This document shows positions 5,147-7,101 of a stretch of 7,101 nucleotides of DNA, piece after piece. Location of the stretch: the NCBI GenBank assembly GCA_905235885.1, contig CAJONM010000174.1, positions 1 to 7,101 on the forward strand, written 5' to 3'. Source of the stretch: an uncultured Clostridia bacterium (GTDB lineage: Bacteria; Bacillota; Clostridia; UBA1381). The notes beneath the pieces are model-generated. The model had not been told where the DNA came from, did not search any database, and saw only the letters and a list, made by a program, of their open reading frames with translations. The position numbers were made by a program, and so were the translations under genes. How positions within the stretch are numbered: position 1 is the stretch's first letter; each line of letters begins with the position of its first letter.

Positions 5147-7101
5147 ATGGATACGATCAAAATGAATTGGCTGCAAGGACGGGCAAAGGGCGGTATAACG
5201 ACATTCGGCGTGCCACATAAACGCGGAGACCTTCAGCCGCGCGACAGGCTTGTCATAATGCAGGGCGGCGTCAGCCGCGCGGCGCAGTCAAAGCCTATAG
5301 CATATTGGGATGACGGCAGTGTAAAATGGTCGTCTGTAACGGCGCTTTTGTACGACTCACCCATAACGGTAAGACGAGGCAGGTATGAGCAGATGCCCCA
5401 AATGCACACCGTAGAGGATGATAACACGATCACCATAAACAACGGCGTATTCTCTTTGACATTTCATAAATCGGGAACGGTCATTGCAAGCAACGATATA
5501 TATACAATTCGTATAAAAGCCGTAAAAACAGTTAAAGAACGGGACAACGGCAAGGAAACACAGATAAATATACCATGCTACGGAGACATTGGCGAATGCG
5601 TGATAGAGGACGCAGGCTCGCTTAGGACGGTGGTAAGGCTAAAGGGCGTGCATAAGGCTGATGACGGCAGCGAGTTTTTGCAGTACATCGTCAGATTTAT
5701 GATATATAAAAATACCGACAGGATAGATATTAAGCATACATTTATCTACAGCGGCGATGCGGCAAAGGACTTCATAGGCGGACTGGCTGTAGAGATAAAG
5801 CGGAAAATGCGCGGAAGCTGCTTCAACCGCCGCGTTAAGATAGCCGGCGATTACGGGATGATGCATGAGCCGCTGCAATCGCTCCATGTGTGGAGACCGA
5901 AGATCAGTAAGGGTTATTACGAGGCGCAGATGCGTACCGAGAATGTGGATATATCAAACATAACCAGTATCGTTACGGGCGAGCCTTGCGCGGATATGCT
6001 CTCAAATGTCACGATATGGGACAGCTATAAGTATACGCAGATAACGCCCGACAGCTTTACTGTCCGCAAGCGCACGGCGCATGAGGAATGCGCGTACATA
6101 GATGCCGGCTTCGGAAAGCGCGGCAAGGGCTTTTTGTATACAGGGGATGAGACCGGCGGAGTTGCGGTAGGGATGAGGCACTTCTATGAAAAGGCACCGT
6201 CGGCAATACATACGGAGGGACTTTCCACAGACGAAGGTACGATCACCGCATGGATACACCCCGACGACGCTCTGCCGCTCGATCTGCGTCACTATGACAC
6301 CGTAGGTCACGATCAGACCCTGTATGAAGGCTATCCGCGAGTGGGATCAGATCCTTACGGAATAGCAGCCACAAACGAGTTATCGTTATTTATATATAAT
6401 ACTCCTATGAGAAGCTCGGATCTGATGATCGATGCGGCACGCTCGTCAAATCCGGCAGTTCTCGTGTGCGAGCCGAAATACTATCTTGAAACAAGGGCGC
6501 TCGGTGAATTTTCGCTGCCCGACAGATCAACGCCGCTGAAGGAATGGCTTGAGAGCGAGCTTGATAAGGCTGTCGGATTTTATATGCGTGAGGTAGAGCA
6601 GCGGCACTGGTACGGCTTGTTTAATTTTGGTGATGTCATGCACACATATGACCGTATAAGGCATTGCTGGCGCTATGACATGGGCGGATATGCATGGCAG
6701 AATACAGAGCTTGTTCCGACGCTGTGGCTGTGGTATGCGTTCCTGCGATCAGGCAGAGGCGATATATTCAATATGGCGGAGGCGATGAGCCGCCACGCGG
6801 CGGATGTGGATATATACCACATAGGCGATAAAAAGGGCTTAGGCAGCCGCCACAATGTCATACACTGGGGCGACGCGTGCAAGGAGCCGCGAATTGCCAT
6901 GGCAGGGCATCACAGAGCGCTTTATTATCTTTTGGGCGGAGATTTCAGGCTCGGAGATGTGTTTGATGATGTTCGCGACGCGGATAAATCGACAGTTAAA
7001 ACGGACCCGATCGGCTTCTTCTATGATAAAGACAATATGAAGATGCCCACACACGCGAGGTTGGGGCCGGATTGGTCGACATACTGCTCAAACTGGTATA
7101 C
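5147..7101 (+). CDS. YetA/PL26-like exo-rhamnogalacturonan lyase (RIFT-barrel protein), 3' end outside window
   Basis: The frame is open from an ATG with an excellent ribosome site (GGAGGTG, 5134-5140, six bases upstream) to the right edge: 651 complete codons plus two bases, no stop. It resembles Bacillus subtilis YetA and the Penicillium exo-rhamnogalacturonan lyase PcRGLX (PL26), which release unsaturated galacturonosyl-rhamnose units from rhamnogalacturonan I fragments. These are about 850-900 residues, so roughly three quarters is present. The N-terminal beta-rich part carries WDDGSVKW (54-61). A middle beta-sheet region follows to about 450. A helical, (alpha/alpha)-barrel-like part carries WYGLFNFGDVMHTYD (488-502), WRYDMGGYAWQNTE (508-521), RHNVIHWGD (568-576) and GHHRALYYLLGGD (587-599). 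There is no signal peptide, so it should act in the cytoplasm on imported oligosaccharides. Family membership is fairly sure; substrate is inferred. Confidence 0.85.
   Translation, partial: MDTIKMNWLQGRAKGGITTFGVPHKRGDLQPRDRLVIMQGGVSRAAQSKPIAYWDDGSVKWSSVTALLYDSPITVRRGRYEQMPQMHTVEDDNTITINNGVFSLTFHKSGTVIASNDIYTIRIKAVKTVKERDNGKETQINIPCYGDIGECVIEDAGSLRTVVRLKGVHKADDGSEFLQYIVRFMIYKNTDRIDIKHTFIYSGDAAKDFIGGLAVEIKRKMRGSCFNRRVKIAGDYGMMHEPLQSLHVWRPKISKGYYEAQMRTENVDISNITSIVTGEPCADMLSNVTIWDSYKYTQITPDSFTVRKRTAHEECAYIDAGFGKRGKGFLYTGDETGGVAVGMRHFYEKAPSAIHTEGLSTDEGTITAWIHPDDALPLDLRHYDTVGHDQTLYEGYPRVGSDPYGIAATNELSLFIYNTPMRSSDLMIDAARSSNPAVLVCEPKYYLETRALGEFSLPDRSTPLKEWLESELDKAVGFYMREVEQRHWYGLFNFGDVMHTYDRIRHCWRYDMGGYAWQNTELVPTLWLWYAFLRSGRGDIFNMAEAMSRHAADVDIYHIGDKKGLGSRHNVIHWGDACKEPRIAMAGHHRALYYLLGGDFRLGDVFDDVRDADKSTVKTDPIGFFYDKDNMKMPTHARLGPDWSTYCSNWY

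Noticed and set aside
1..7101. CRISPR array, tRNA or rRNA, insertion sequence or integration site
   Set aside because: I found no regularly spaced repeats, cloverleaf pattern, transposase-like frame or long terminal inverted repeats on reading both strands.

Overview
The window looks like chromosome from a Gram-positive, low-to-mid GC anaerobe of the class Clostridia, probably a gut Oscillospiraceae- or Ruminococcaceae-like lineage. The grounds are strong AGGAGG/GGAGGTG ribosome sites, consensus sigma-A promoters, heavy AUA and AGA codon use, a membrane-anchored HtrA protease, a secreted glucosaminidase with bacterial Ig-like repeats, and a cysteine-rich protein whose family I remember as typical of Clostridia. 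Genus cannot be fixed from this sequence. I see no mobile element, CRISPR array, rRNA or tRNA.

Layout. Positions 1-471 hold no recognisable gene. At the extreme left edge is a Shine-Dalgarno-like motif on the minus strand, suggesting a leftward gene that begins outside the window. Then comes AT-rich sequence, a textbook intrinsic terminator (318-346) and a fully consensus sigma-A promoter (408-436) whose -35 box lies in a 13-base palindrome. That promoter drives a predicted 12-codon leader ORF (472-510) overlapping by ATGA the gene for a membrane-anchored protein with an NTF2/SnoaL-like C-terminal region (507-1181). Next is an HtrA/DegP-type serine protease with a PDZ domain (1306-2520). A strong hairpin terminator separates it from a convergent minus-strand gene for a secreted, Ig-domain, GH73-type N-acetylglucosaminidase (2556-4217).

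Divergent from that gene is a cysteine-rich conserved protein of unknown function (4343-5071). Its reading frame continues upstream with conserved-looking sequence but has no ordinary start codon there, so it may be 5'-truncated. Its terminator physically overlaps a perfect consensus promoter (5095-5123) for the last gene, a cytoplasmic YetA/PL26-like exo-rhamnogalacturonan lyase that runs off the right edge after 651 codons.

Functionally, the left and centre form a cell-envelope neighbourhood: a membrane-anchored small domain protein, a surface quality-control protease and a peptidoglycan hydrolase. The right end belongs to pectin (rhamnogalacturonan I) use. I see no proof of a new multi-gene system. 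The points most worth a second look are the start of the cysteine-rich gene, the fused terminator/promoter at 5078-5123, the leader ORF coupled to the first gene, and a possible short terminated transcript at about 220-346.
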